A DNA stretch of 64,000 nucleotides, from the NCBI GenBank assembly GCA_964368965.1, contig CAYJDR010000005.1:1-64000 (forward strand), written 5' to 3'. Made by a program: the position numbers and the translations under genes. The notes below the pieces were generated by a model, which searched no databases, was not told the origin of the DNA, and was given only the letters and a program-made list of their open reading frames with translations. This stretch comes from CAYJDR01 sp964368965. GTDB taxonomy: Bacteria > Chrysiogenota > Deferribacteres > Deferribacterales > Mucispirillaceae. Positions within the stretch are counted from its first letter, which is position 1, and each line of letters opens with the position of its first letter. Shown in pieces: positions 17,532 to 25,863 of the stretch.

Positions 17532-19598
17532 ATGGAAACAAGCATGATTAGAAACGTAGCCTTTATTTCGCATGGTGGTGCGGGTAAAACAAGTCTTATC
17601 GAAGCAGTTTTATACAACACTGGCGCTACCACGCGTATTGGCGACATCGAGAATGGTACTAGTTATATGGATTTCGACCCTGTCGAGATCGACCGTAAGT
17701 TTTCTATCAACACAAAAGTAGCCTCAGTTACATGGAACAAAAGTTCTTTAAACATTGTTGATACCCCAGGGTATGCTAACTTCCTTCATGAAACAAAGTG
17801 CGCAATATCAGCTGTCGATGGTGCCGTTATTATTGCATCAGCAATCACAGGCGTTAAGGCTGAAACATTGCGTGTTTGGGAATATGCTGAGGAATACAAC
17901 TTATCAAAACTTATATTCATCAACAAGATGGATAAAGAAAACGCTGATTTCTTAAACGCACTTAGCGATATCGAAAAAGCGTTCGGTATTATCCCGCTTC
18001 CAATTTTTATACCTATCGGTAAAGAAGATTCATTCAAAGGTATCATCGACTTAGTGCGCATGAAAGCGCTTATGTACCCTGCAGAACCTACTGCACAATA
18101 CACTATTGAAGATATCCCATCAGACCTCTTAGCAGAAGCAACAACTTTCAGAGAAAAACTTGTTGAAGCAGTTTCTGAAACTGATGATGACTATATAGAA
18201 AAATACCTTGAAACAGGCGACTTGTCAGAAGATGAAATACGCAAAGGACTCCGTGAAGGCGTTGTCACTAAGCGCTTTGTTCCTGTGTTATGTGGCTCAG
18301 CTGTTAAAAACATAGGCTCTAAGCTATTGCTTGAAGCTATTATCGACTATCTACCGTCACCATTGCAACGTGCACCAACATTCGCAATAGATAAGAAAAG
18401 TGGCGAACCTGTTGATGTTACAGCTAGCGATAAAGAGTTCTCAGCACAAGTGTTTAAAACTTTTATCGACCCATTCGCAGGCAAACTATCAATTTTCAGG
18501 GTATACTCTGGCTCTATCAAGAACGACTCAACAGTCTACAACGTAAACACTGATGAAGATGAACGTATATCTCAACTATACCTACTACAAGGCAAACAGC
18601 ACGTTAAAGTTAATGAACTTACAGCTGGCCAAATTGGTATGGTAAACAAATTGAAAGCTACTCATACTTTTGATACACTTTCATCTAAGGCTGACCCTAT
18701 CGAGTTCCCAAAAGCTGCGCTTAATGTTCCTGTTATTGCGTTCTCTATCGTGCCAAAATCTAAAGACGATGAAGACAAAGTATCAACAAGCCTACATAAG
18801 CTTATTGAAGAGGACATGGGCATCACAGTTAGGCGCGATGAACAAACAGGCGACTTACTCCTTGCTGGTATGGGGCAAATGCATATCGAAGTTGTTGTTG
18901 AAAAGCTACAACGCAAGTTCAACCTACAAGTTGACTTAAAAACACCTAAAGTACCATACATGGAAACTATACGCACTACTGCTTCTGGGCAAGGCAAATA
19001 TAAGAAGCAATCTGGTGGCAAAGGCCAATATGGTGATGTTTGGTTAGAAATTTCACCACTTGAGCGTGGCTCTGGCTTCGAATTTGAAGATAAAATTGTT
19101 GGTGGTGTTGTACCTCGTAACTTTATACCAGCAGTTGAAAAAGGTATCAAAGAAGCTTGTGCAGAAGGCGTTTTAGCGGGCTATCCTATGGTTGATTTTA
19201 AAGTTTCATTATATGATGGATCATACCATTCTGTAGATTCTTCAGAAATGTCTTTCAAAATTGCTGCATCTATGGCATATAAGAAGGTTGCAATGGACGC
19301 AAAACCTGTTATACTAGAACCAATAATGAACATGGACGTATTCTGTCCTGAGCAACATGTTGGTGGAGTTATAGGCGACTTAAACTCTAGACGTGGTAAA
19401 ATCAACAATGTTGAGCCTCAAACATCTGGCCAACATATCACAGCTAGCGTGCCTATGTCAGAAGTGTTGAAATATGCACCTGATTTAAGAAGTATGACGG
19501 GTGGGCATGGCATGTTCACTATGGATTTCAGCCATTATGAAGAGATGCCATCGCACTTGGCTGACAAATTGATAGCAGAAAATAAAAACAGAGAGTAA
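17532..19598 (+). CDS. elongation factor G-like GTPase
   Basis: 688 residues with all EF-G domains. G1 is SHGGAGKT (13-20), where canonical EF-G has 'AHIDAGKT'. G3 is DTPG (77-80) and G4 is NKMD (131-134). The switch-I 'RGITI' motif is replaced by RKFSIN. Domain IV (GKYKKQSGGKGQYGDVWLEI, then FIPAVEKGIKEACAEG) and domain V (EPIMNMDVFCPEQHVGGVIGDLNSRRGKI) are intact. This pattern marks the EF-G-like paralogues (EF-G2/TM1651-type) rather than the main FusA. Such paralogues are thought to have specialised or recycling roles. It has a strong GGGAGG site and is followed 12 bases later by the proline-rich membrane protein. Confidence 0.87.
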   Translation: METSMIRNVAFISHGGAGKTSLIEAVLYNTGATTRIGDIENGTSYMDFDPVEIDRKFSINTKVASVTWNKSSLNIVDTPGYANFLHETKCAISAVDGAVIIASAITGVKAETLRVWEYAEEYNLSKLIFINKMDKENADFLNALSDIEKAFGIIPLPIFIPIGKEDSFKGIIDLVRMKALMYPAEPTAQYTIEDIPSDLLAEATTFREKLVEAVSETDDDYIEKYLETGDLSEDEIRKGLREGVVTKRFVPVLCGSAVKNIGSKLLLEAIIDYLPSPLQRAPTFAIDKKSGEPVDVTASDKEFSAQVFKTFIDPFAGKLSIFRVYSGSIKNDSTVYNVNTDEDERISQLYLLQGKQHVKVNELTAGQIGMVNKLKATHTFDTLSSKADPIEFPKAALNVPVIAFSIVPKSKDDEDKVSTSLHKLIEEDMGITVRRDEQTGDLLLAGMGQMHIEVVVEKLQRKFNLQVDLKTPKVPYMETIRTTASGQGKYKKQSGGKGQYGDVWLEISPLERGSGFEFEDKIVGGVVPRNFIPAVEKGIKEACAEGVLAGYPMVDFKVSLYDGSYHSVDSSEMSFKIAASMAYKKVAMDAKPVILEPIMNMDVFCPEQHVGGVIGDLNSRRGKINNVEPQTSGQHITASVPMSEVLKYAPDLRSMTGGHGMFTMDFSHYEEMPSHLADKLIAENKNRE

Positions 19599-19609
19599 CA
19601 GAATAAACT

Positions 19610-20554
19610 ATGGCGCATAACCTAAACTTACTTGCAAATTACGAAAAATCGCTTGCAGATATTAATCGCGAGCTTGCAGAACGTATGAAAAAAGAAGCTG
19701 TTGTGGTTAAAAAGAAGAGCAACAAGGCACTTATTGTTGCCCTTCTTGCGCTCTTAACAATGGTCGGCGTGTTTGCCTACCTATTTTTCTATTATTTTAT
19801 CAATATCAGTGGTCAATCAATAGAGTCTGAATTTGACGCACTAAATGAGAATATGCAATCTACTGAAGAAACACTCGGCTATGTTAGTGTTCAAATCTTC
19901 GAGTTTGCAGATGAAACTGACACACTAGCTGATAACAAAACACTTATCGCACCTATAAAAGATGTTGCGCCTGAAAAAGTTGCACAAGAAATTAAACGAG
20001 ATAACGCATACACTGATAAAAAAGAAATGCTAAAAACAATAAACGGCTCAGAAGTGCAAGATGCTAAACCTGAACCTAAAAAAGAACCTGTTGTGGCGGC
20101 TAAACCTGTACCAAAGCCTACGCCGAAGCCTGCTCCAGCAGTTAAACCTGTTCCTGCTAAACCCGCAGAAAAGCAGTATTACTTGTTATTTGAAAATATA
20201 AATAGTGAAGAATATAATAGAATTAAAAAAATAAACTTGAATTTTAACTTAACTGATAATATTATAGATGTGTCTGGCGATGTTAGCGTCATGTGGCGTG
20301 TGTATGAAATCACACCTGATGGCGATATTACGCTTAGTGGAAACAAAGTAAAATATGTTAGCGAGTTCACAGACAAGAACGAAGCTGTTGACTATGCTAA
20401 ACAAAATGATATACAATCAGTTATCAGAGCTGAAGATGTAGATAACAGGATATACACTATCAAGTTATCTCAAACAACCATAGAAAAAGCTAAAGAGTTT
20501 GCAGTATCTACAGATATAAAGGATAAGGTTATAAAGATAGTTCGCACTAAATAG
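19610..20554 (+). CDS. single-pass membrane protein with Pro/Lys-rich periplasmic linker
   Basis: Unrecognised 314-residue protein. A basic cytoplasmic N-terminus of about 40 residues precedes one membrane segment (about 44-66). A charged region follows, then a Pro-Lys-Ala linker (KPVPKPTPKPAPAVKPVPAKP region, about 165-185) of the kind that spans periplasm. The C-terminal domain of about 120 residues has alternating strands and helices, for example VDYAKQNDIQSVIRAEDVDNRIYTIKL. The layout resembles SPOR- or TonB-like envelope proteins, but no SPOR signature is clear. It lies between the EF-G-like gene and ihfA, probably on the same transcript. Confidence 0.65.
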   Translation: MAHNLNLLANYEKSLADINRELAERMKKEAVVVKKKSNKALIVALLALLTMVGVFAYLFFYYFINISGQSIESEFDALNENMQSTEETLGYVSVQIFEFADETDTLADNKTLIAPIKDVAPEKVAQEIKRDNAYTDKKEMLKTINGSEVQDAKPEPKKEPVVAAKPVPKPTPKPAPAVKPVPAKPAEKQYYLLFENINSEEYNRIKKINLNFNLTDNIIDVSGDVSVMWRVYEITPDGDITLSGNKVKYVSEFTDKNEAVDYAKQNDIQSVIRAEDVDNRIYTIKLSQTTIEKAKEFAVSTDIKDKVIKIVRTK

Positions 20555-20599
20555 TTGCGTACGTCATTGTTATGTTATCTAATAATAAGGAGAGAACTT

Positions 20600-20875
20600 A
20601 TGACAAAAGCGAGCATGGTAGGAAGTATCCACGAAAGCATCGGCCTTACTAAAAAAGACATCTCTATGATCGTTGATGATGTTTTTGACAAAATGCGTGA
20701 AGACATCTTAAAAGGTGAGAATGTTAAAATTTCTGGCTTTGGTAACTTTGAAGTTAAAAAACGCGGCAAAAGAATTGGACGCAACCCAAAAACTGGCGTT
20801 GAAACTGAGATACCACCTAGAACGGTAGTAGTTTTCCGCCCTAGCCAGATTTTCAAAGATGAGGTTAATGGATAA
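20600..20875 (+). CDS. ihfA: integration host factor alpha-type DNA-binding protein
   Basis: 91 residues from ATG 20600, with AAGGAGAG a few bases upstream, the usual length for HU/IHF subunits. The dimerisation helices (SMVGSIHESIGLTKKDISMIVDDVF) are followed by GENVKISGFGNFEVKKRGKRIGRNPKTG, the signature with the DNA-binding arm, and ends PPRTVVVFRPSQIFKDEVNG. The RNPKTG arm tip and TKKD start are IHF-alpha-like. It bends DNA as a dimer. The gene pair ihfA-merR with overlapping ends is a known arrangement in proteobacteria and relatives. Its last codons overlap the MerR start. Confidence 0.88.
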   Translation: MTKASMVGSIHESIGLTKKDISMIVDDVFDKMREDILKGENVKISGFGNFEVKKRGKRIGRNPKTGVETEIPPRTVVVFRPSQIFKDEVNG

Positions 20876-21191
20876 ATTTTACAAGATTAGTGACGCTGCC
20901 AAGATTGTAGGTGTTACTGCATCAACAATCAGGTACTGGGAAAAAGAATTTGAGCAACTAAAACCACACAAAACAGGCGGTGGCCAAAGGTTTTATTCTG
21001 CAAAAACGCTCGAATTACTCCACACACTTAAGAACATGCTTTATGTGCATAAGTTCACCATTGAAGGTGCGAAAAAACAGCTCCGTAGCAAAGAACCTCT
21101 ACCAATAGAGCCTGAACAACCTACAGACACAATAGATAAAGAACACCTTAAAGCTGAACTTCTTGAGATAATACAGTTACTTAAACGATAA
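20868..21191 (+). CDS. MerR family transcriptional regulator
   Basis: 107 residues from ATG 20868, overlapping the ihfA stop (ATGGATAA), with GAGG just before it. The N-terminal winged helix-turn-helix is clear: FYKISDAAKIVGVTASTIRYWEKEFEQLKP, GGGQRFYSAKTLELLHTL. A short C-terminal tail lacks effector-binding cysteines, so it is not a metal sensor of the classic kind. This is the short MerR found downstream of ihfA in many genomes; its targets are not established. It ends ten bases before the terminator at 21200. Confidence 0.85.
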   Translation: MDKFYKISDAAKIVGVTASTIRYWEKEFEQLKPHKTGGGQRFYSAKTLELLHTLKNMLYVHKFTIEGAKKQLRSKEPLPIEPEQPTDTIDKEHLKAELLEIIQLLKR

Positions 21192-21199
21192 ATTAACAC

Positions 21200-21230
21200 A
21201 AGCTACCATATTTTATGTGGTAGCTTTTTT
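21200..21230 (+). terminator. intrinsic terminator after the ihfA-merR operon
   Basis: AGCTACCA (21201-21208) pairs with TGGTAGCT (21218-21225) across an AT-rich loop, followed by a run of T (21225-21230). Its stem resembles those at 655 and 43611. Confidence 0.75.
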
Positions 21231-21273
21231 CGTACCCTGAATAGTTCCCTAAATACTTAGCAAATCCATTTAT

Positions 21274-21373
21274 NNNNNNNNNNNNNNNNNNNNNNNNNNN
21301 NNNNNNNNNNNNNNNNNNNNNNNNNNNNNNNNNNNNNNNNNNNNNNNNNNNNNNNNNNNNNNNNNNNNNNNNN
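21274..21373. other. assembly gap of exactly 100 N
   Basis: One hundred undetermined bases, the conventional placeholder for a scaffold gap of unknown length. The flanks (21231-21273 and 21374-21398) are non-coding AT-rich sequence between two terminators, so no gene is visibly cut. An unknown amount of sequence may be missing. Confidence 0.95.
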
Positions 21374-21398
21374 TCCGTACAATTCCTATATTCTACAC

Positions 21399-21429
21399 AA
21401 AAAAATGGCAACCTGTTTCCAGATTGCCA
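21399..21429 (-). terminator. intrinsic terminator of putP
   Basis: TGGCAA (21406-21411) pairs with TTGCCA (21424-21429), with inner CTG/CAG pairs. On the minus strand it is followed by seven T (complement of 21399-21405). It lies 22 bases past the putP stop. Confidence 0.75.
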
Positions 21430-21450
21430 CATTATCAAATGATTTTAAAT

Positions 21451-22932
21451 TTACTTTGGTGTCACCATATTTTTTAAATTCAATTCCATTTCGTTGAACG
21501 ACTCAAGTATTTCAGCATCATCATTTGGTTTCACCATGTTTATGATGATGATAGTTAAGAAGTTTACAATAAACCCTGGAACGATTTCATACATGAAACT
21601 GCCCCACCCTAGCAAGTACCAAGTTAGCATAACTATGCCACCAAGCACCATACCAGCAAGTGCTGAGAACCATGTAGTTTTCCTAGAATATAGCGCCATT
21701 ATAACAACTGGGCCAAATACAGAACCAAAGCCACCCCATGCGAACGTCACAAGGCCAAATATGCTACTTGTTTTATCCATAGCAAGCACAAGTGCAACAA
21801 TAGCGATGAGGATAACACACACCCTGCTAACTGTCATCAGTTCGTTACTTGTTGCGTTTTTGCGAACCATGCTTGCATAAATATCTTCTGTAAGAGTCGA
21901 CGATGCAACAAGGAACTGCGAATCAATCGTAGACATAATCGCCGCAAGTATAGCTGCCAACAACACGCCTGCGAAAGCTGGTGTAACATAATCACGCACC
22001 ATAAATATAAGCACTTTCTCAGCCTCTCCATCAGGAAGCCCTGGATATAGAGGTATAGCTAATAAACCAATAATTACTGAACACACAAGCGATATAACAA
22101 CCCATATCATAGCAATACGCCTCGAAAATGGGAGTAGTTTAATTTCTTTAACGCTCATGAAGCGTACTAATATGTGCGGTTGCCCAAAATATCCAAGCCC
22201 CCATGCAGCAGTTGATATGATTGCTGTCATAGCTGTAATAGTTGTGCCAGATGGCATTATGTTGAAAATATTTTCTTTGTTAGCAATAGCTAGCTCAATT
22301 GCACCTGGCTCGATATTAAAGTATGCAATAATAGGCAACACGATGATAGCAAACACCATAAGTGACGCTTGGAATAAATCTGTCCAACAAACAGCAAGGA
22401 AGCCACCTAAGATAGTGTAGAATATCATGATGCCCGTACCAACGATAACCGCAAGCGTGTAGTCAATATTAAACATCGACTCAAACAACTTACCAGCACT
22501 CACAAGCCCTGCCGCAGCGTATACGGTGAAGAATAACAATATAAATAGTGATGAAAATATTCTAAGTAGTTTTGTAGGGTCTTTAAAGCGCCTATCAAAG
22601 AATGTCGATAAAGTCAACGAGTCTGTAGAGCCCGTGTATAAACGAAGCCTAGCAGAAACATACTTCCAGTTTAGGTATGTACCGATGATTAACCCGATAG
22701 CAATCCATGTTTGGTTCAACCCATACAGATAGACTGCACCAGGAAGCCCCATAAGCAACCAACCACTCATATCGCTTGCTTGTGCTGATAGTGCTGTAAC
22801 CCAGCTACCCATACCCCTACCACCAAGTAGGTAGTCCTCTAGTTTTTTAGCACGTGTGTAAAAATATGTGCCAATGCCAACCATAACTATAAGGTATATA
22901 ACAAACGTAATATACACTAAAATATTATCCAT
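21451..22932 (-). CDS. putP: sodium/proline symporter
   Basis: 493 residues with about 13 hydrophobic segments of the sodium:solute symporter (SSS) fold. Features typical of PutP include GRGMGSWVTALSAQASDMSGWLLMGLPG in the first two helices (the Na+ site), GWGYFGQPHI-type AAWGLGYFGQPHILVRFM, and ILAAIMSTIDSQFLVASS. It imports proline with sodium across the inner membrane; close relatives carry other substrates, so proline is likely but not proven. The start ATG has GGAGAG upstream. It has its own promoter and terminator, so it is monocistronic. No putA is nearby. Confidence 0.87.
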   Translation of the reverse strand: MDNILVYITFVIYLIVMVGIGTYFYTRAKKLEDYLLGGRGMGSWVTALSAQASDMSGWLLMGLPGAVYLYGLNQTWIAIGLIIGTYLNWKYVSARLRLYTGSTDSLTLSTFFDRRFKDPTKLLRIFSSLFILLFFTVYAAAGLVSAGKLFESMFNIDYTLAVIVGTGIMIFYTILGGFLAVCWTDLFQASLMVFAIIVLPIIAYFNIEPGAIELAIANKENIFNIMPSGTTITAMTAIISTAAWGLGYFGQPHILVRFMSVKEIKLLPFSRRIAMIWVVISLVCSVIIGLLAIPLYPGLPDGEAEKVLIFMVRDYVTPAFAGVLLAAILAAIMSTIDSQFLVASSTLTEDIYASMVRKNATSNELMTVSRVCVILIAIVALVLAMDKTSSIFGLVTFAWGGFGSVFGPVVIMALYSRKTTWFSALAGMVLGGIVMLTWYLLGWGSFMYEIVPGFIVNFLTIIIINMVKPNDDAEILESFNEMELNLKNMVTPK

Positions 22933-22973
22933 TCAACTCTCCTTAATTAAATTTTTAATGATAATGTTGAATA

Positions 22974-23001
22974 TACTAAACTATTTTTGTATTTTTTGCA
23001 A
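22974..23001 (-). promoter_or_regulatory. putP promoter
   Basis: Minus-strand TTGCAA (complement of 22996-23001) and TAGTAT (complement of 22974-22979) are spaced by 16 bp and lie about 40 bp before putP. It uses the same TTGCAA -35 as the divergent tex promoter. Confidence 0.4.
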
Positions 23002-23081
23002 CGTGTTAGTTAAAAATAAATGACATATTTTATATTAGAATAAAATACATACTAATATAGAGCTACATCATTAATACTTGC

Positions 23082-23110
23082 TTGCAAAAAAATGCTAGAT
23101 AAAGTATTAT
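23082..23110 (+). promoter_or_regulatory. tex promoter
   Basis: TTGCAA (23082-23087), 17-bp spacer, TATTAT (23105-23110), 30 bases before the tex ATG at 23141. Confidence 0.5.
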
Positions 23111-23140
23111 CTAAGTTGAGTAATAATTTATAGGTGTTAA

Positions 23141-25261
23141 ATGATTAATACATTAGTATCAGAATTTAAGCTTTCACAAAAACATGTCGAAAATGTTATA
23201 AACATGCATTTAGATGGCAACACAGTCCCTTTTATCGCTAGATATCGTAAGGAAGAAACAGGCGCAATGGACGAGGTTGTTCTCCGCTCACTACTTGAGC
23301 GTTACGAATACCTTGTAAACCTTGATAAACGCAAAGGCGAAGTTTTAACAGCTATCGACGAGAAAGGTAAACTTACTGATGAGCTTAAAAAAGGTATCCT
23401 TGATGCTAAAACACTTGCAGAAGTTGAATCACTCTATGCTCCATATAAATCTAAAAAGAAAACTAAAGCAGATATCGCAATAGAAGCAGGTATCGAGCCA
23501 CTCGCAATATACATAAAAGAACACAGCGACCTATCAAAACTTGAAGATGAAGCAAAAACATTCATATCTGAACAAGTTGCTGATACAGCTACAGCTATCA
23601 CAATGGCTAGAGATATCTTAACTGAAAATATCGGCCACCACGTTAATGTAAAAAATAGAATACGCGAAATATACAAAGCTACAGCGCAACTATCTTCACA
23701 AAAAGCAGTTGATAATAATGAGCGCACACCGTATGAATCTTATTATGAATTTTCTGAAAGTGTTGCAACTTTGCCACCTCACAGAGCGCTTGCAATATTA
23801 CGTGGCGAGCGTGAAAAAGTTCTAAAAGTTAAATTGGTTGTTGATGAAGACCAATGTATTAACGCTATCACGAATATAATCCTCTCCGAAGGTTGGGCAG
23901 ATAATGATGTTGTTAAAAAGTGCATTACAAGGGCTTTCAAATCAATGATTTCATCGTCAATCGAACTTGAAATATATGCAGACCTTAAATCAATCGGCGA
24001 AGAACGTGCTATCAACGTCTTCTCTGACAATTTAAAAGGTTTACTACTCACACCACCTATCAAAAAGCGCTCTATACTTGGGCTAGACCCAGCGTTTAGA
24101 ACAGGCTGTAAGTATGCAGCTGTCGATGATACAGGCAAATTGCTTACATATGGTGTTATCCACCCTACTATGCCACAAAACGACTATGAAGGCAGTAAAA
24201 AGAAAGTTTTAGAGATTATCGAAAAGCATAACATAAATGCAATCGCGATCGGTAACGGCACAGCAAGCAGAGAAACAGAAGAATTTGTATCTAAAGTTAT
24301 CTCAGAGTCAAAAATCAACATAGAATACACTATAGTAAATGAAGCTGGCGCAAGTGTCTACTCTGCTAGTGACGTTGCTATAAAAGAGTTCCCTGACTTA
24401 GATGTTACTATACGTGGTGCAATATCTATCGCTAGGCGTGTTATAGACCCACTATCAGAACTAGTAAAAATTGAACCACGCTCGATAGGTGTTGGCATGT
24501 ATCAACACGACATAAACAAAAAGAAGCTAGAAAACAGCTTACAAGGCGTTGTTGAAGATGTTGTTAACAACATTGGTGTTGATCTGAATACTGCTAGTGC
24601 TTCGCTACTGCAATATGTTGCTGGCTTGAACTACCAAGTTGCTGATAAAATTGTTAAATTTCGCGAAAAGAATGGTAAATTTCAAAATAGAAAAGAACTA
24701 CTTAAAGTCGTTGGGCTTGGTGATGTAATCTATAAGCAATGTGCTGGCTTCTTAAAAATTTATGAAGGCAATGAGCCACTAGATAGAATGTTCATCCACC
24801 CAGAAACATATGAAGCTGTTTATGCACTGCTTGATAAATTAAGCATAACACCGGAGAAAGCGTCATTAATCAGGCTTGCAATTAAAGGCAACAATGCTGT
24901 AAAATACTCAAACGAGTTAGGCATTGGCGAATACACTTTTGAAGATATAGTCGAAAACCTAGAAAAACCAGATAGAGATATCCGTGATAAACTCGACCCT
25001 GTAATCTTTAAAAAAGGCGCTATAAATATAAACGATATTGAAGCAGGCATGATGCTTGACGGCAAAGTTACAAACGTTGTCGACTTTGGTGCTTTTGTTG
25101 ATATCGGCTTGAAAAATGATGGCTTGATACACGTATCAGAACTATCTGAAAAGTTTGTTAAACACCCTAGAGAAATTGTTGCAGTTGGGCAAAAAGTTAC
25201 AGTAATGGTTGTAGCCATTGATAAAGAGCGAGGCAGATTAAGCCTCTCAATGAGAGTATAA
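23141..25261 (+). CDS. tex: Tex family RNA-binding transcription accessory protein
   Basis: 706 residues with the full Tex layout. The helical N-terminal domain has TVPFIARYRKEETGAMDE. The YqgF-like RNase H fold has ILGLDPAFRTGCKYAAVD and IAIGNGTASRETE. Helix-hairpin-helix motifs have NSLQGVVEDVVNNIGVDLNTAS and LKVVGLGDVIYKQCAGFL. The C-terminal S1 domain has GMMLDGKVTNVVDFGAFVDIG and GLIHVSELS. Tex binds nucleic acid and associates with transcription elongation. The YqgF-like domain is usually inactive. The gene has its own promoter; the downstream outer-membrane gene starts 36 bases after the stop with its own AGGAG. Confidence 0.94.
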   Translation: MINTLVSEFKLSQKHVENVINMHLDGNTVPFIARYRKEETGAMDEVVLRSLLERYEYLVNLDKRKGEVLTAIDEKGKLTDELKKGILDAKTLAEVESLYAPYKSKKKTKADIAIEAGIEPLAIYIKEHSDLSKLEDEAKTFISEQVADTATAITMARDILTENIGHHVNVKNRIREIYKATAQLSSQKAVDNNERTPYESYYEFSESVATLPPHRALAILRGEREKVLKVKLVVDEDQCINAITNIILSEGWADNDVVKKCITRAFKSMISSSIELEIYADLKSIGEERAINVFSDNLKGLLLTPPIKKRSILGLDPAFRTGCKYAAVDDTGKLLTYGVIHPTMPQNDYEGSKKKVLEIIEKHNINAIAIGNGTASRETEEFVSKVISESKINIEYTIVNEAGASVYSASDVAIKEFPDLDVTIRGAISIARRVIDPLSELVKIEPRSIGVGMYQHDINKKKLENSLQGVVEDVVNNIGVDLNTASASLLQYVAGLNYQVADKIVKFREKNGKFQNRKELLKVVGLGDVIYKQCAGFLKIYEGNEPLDRMFIHPETYEAVYALLDKLSITPEKASLIRLAIKGNNAVKYSNELGIGEYTFEDIVENLEKPDRDIRDKLDPVIFKKGAININDIEAGMMLDGKVTNVVDFGAFVDIGLKNDGLIHVSELSEKFVKHPREIVAVGQKVTVMVVAIDKERGRLSLSMRV

Positions 25262-25297
25262 ACTGAAAACTATTTCAGCTATATATAGGAGAAAATT

Positions 25298-25822
25298 ATG
25301 AAAAAGATTTTATTAGCACTCGTTGCTTCTTTCATGTTTTTTAGCATGAACACAAACGCTCATGCACTTAGCGCTGGCGTTGGTGCTGGGGTATATATCC
25401 CACAAGGTACTTATGCAGATATGTTTGACACTGGCTACTATGTTAACGGCCAAGTTTCACAAGGTATTTTTCTATTCACTGATATCGTTGCTAGGTATCA
25501 ATACACATCCGCAGATAAATCACCACGTACACTAGAAGGCCATACTGGCGAACTTTTACTAAAAGTTACACCACCTATCCCTTTAATAAACGTATTTGCG
25601 GCTGCTGGTGCTGGTTATACTCACAACACTATTAGCACTTCTTCGCACTCTTCATACAATGATAGCGGTTTTGGCTATGTTGTTGAAGCTGGTGCAGGTT
25701 TCTCGTTCTTAATACTTGATTTTGGACTTACTGCAAGCTACAGATATCACGACCTAGAGCATTTCCAAGGCCCTAGCTACGGTATTGGCGCACACGTAAA
25801 CGTAAACATTCCGTTATTATAA
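25298..25822 (+). CDS. small outer-membrane beta-barrel protein
   Basis: 174 residues. A cleavable signal peptide (MKKILLALVASFMFFSM, ending NAHA about residue 23) is followed by alternating amphipathic strands rich in Gly, Tyr and Ala (GVGAGVYIP, LLLKVTPPIPLINVFAAAGAGY, DSGFGYVVEAGAGFSFLILDFGLTASYRY). The chain ends GIGAHVNVNIPLL, typical of an eight-stranded OmpX/OmpA-like barrel closing in a hydrophobic residue. It should insert in the outer membrane. No function can be assigned. The start ATG has AGGAG eight bases upstream, and the gene ends at a strong terminator. Confidence 0.72.
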   Translation: MKKILLALVASFMFFSMNTNAHALSAGVGAGVYIPQGTYADMFDTGYYVNGQVSQGIFLFTDIVARYQYTSADKSPRTLEGHTGELLLKVTPPIPLINVFAAAGAGYTHNTISTSSHSSYNDSGFGYVVEAGAGFSFLILDFGLTASYRYHDLEHFQGPSYGIGAHVNVNIPLL

Positions 25823-25827
25823 TCATA

Positions 25828-25858
25828 AAAAAAGGGTAACTTTTCAGTTACCCTTTTT
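25828..25858. terminator. bidirectional intrinsic terminator
   Basis: GGGTAAC (25834-25840), loop TTTTCA, GTTACCC (25847-25853), flanked by an A run and a T run. It serves both the plus-strand outer-membrane gene and the convergent activase gene. Confidence 0.82.
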
Positions 25859-25863
25859 CTTTA

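Noticed and set aside
18662..19150. 162-codon minus-strand frame inside the EF-G-like gene
   Set aside because: Opposite a conserved GTPase region; composition of a shadow and no start signals.
21193..21438. 81-codon frame across the 100-N gap
   Set aside because: It is bridged only by N codons, overlaps two terminators and has no protein-like features.
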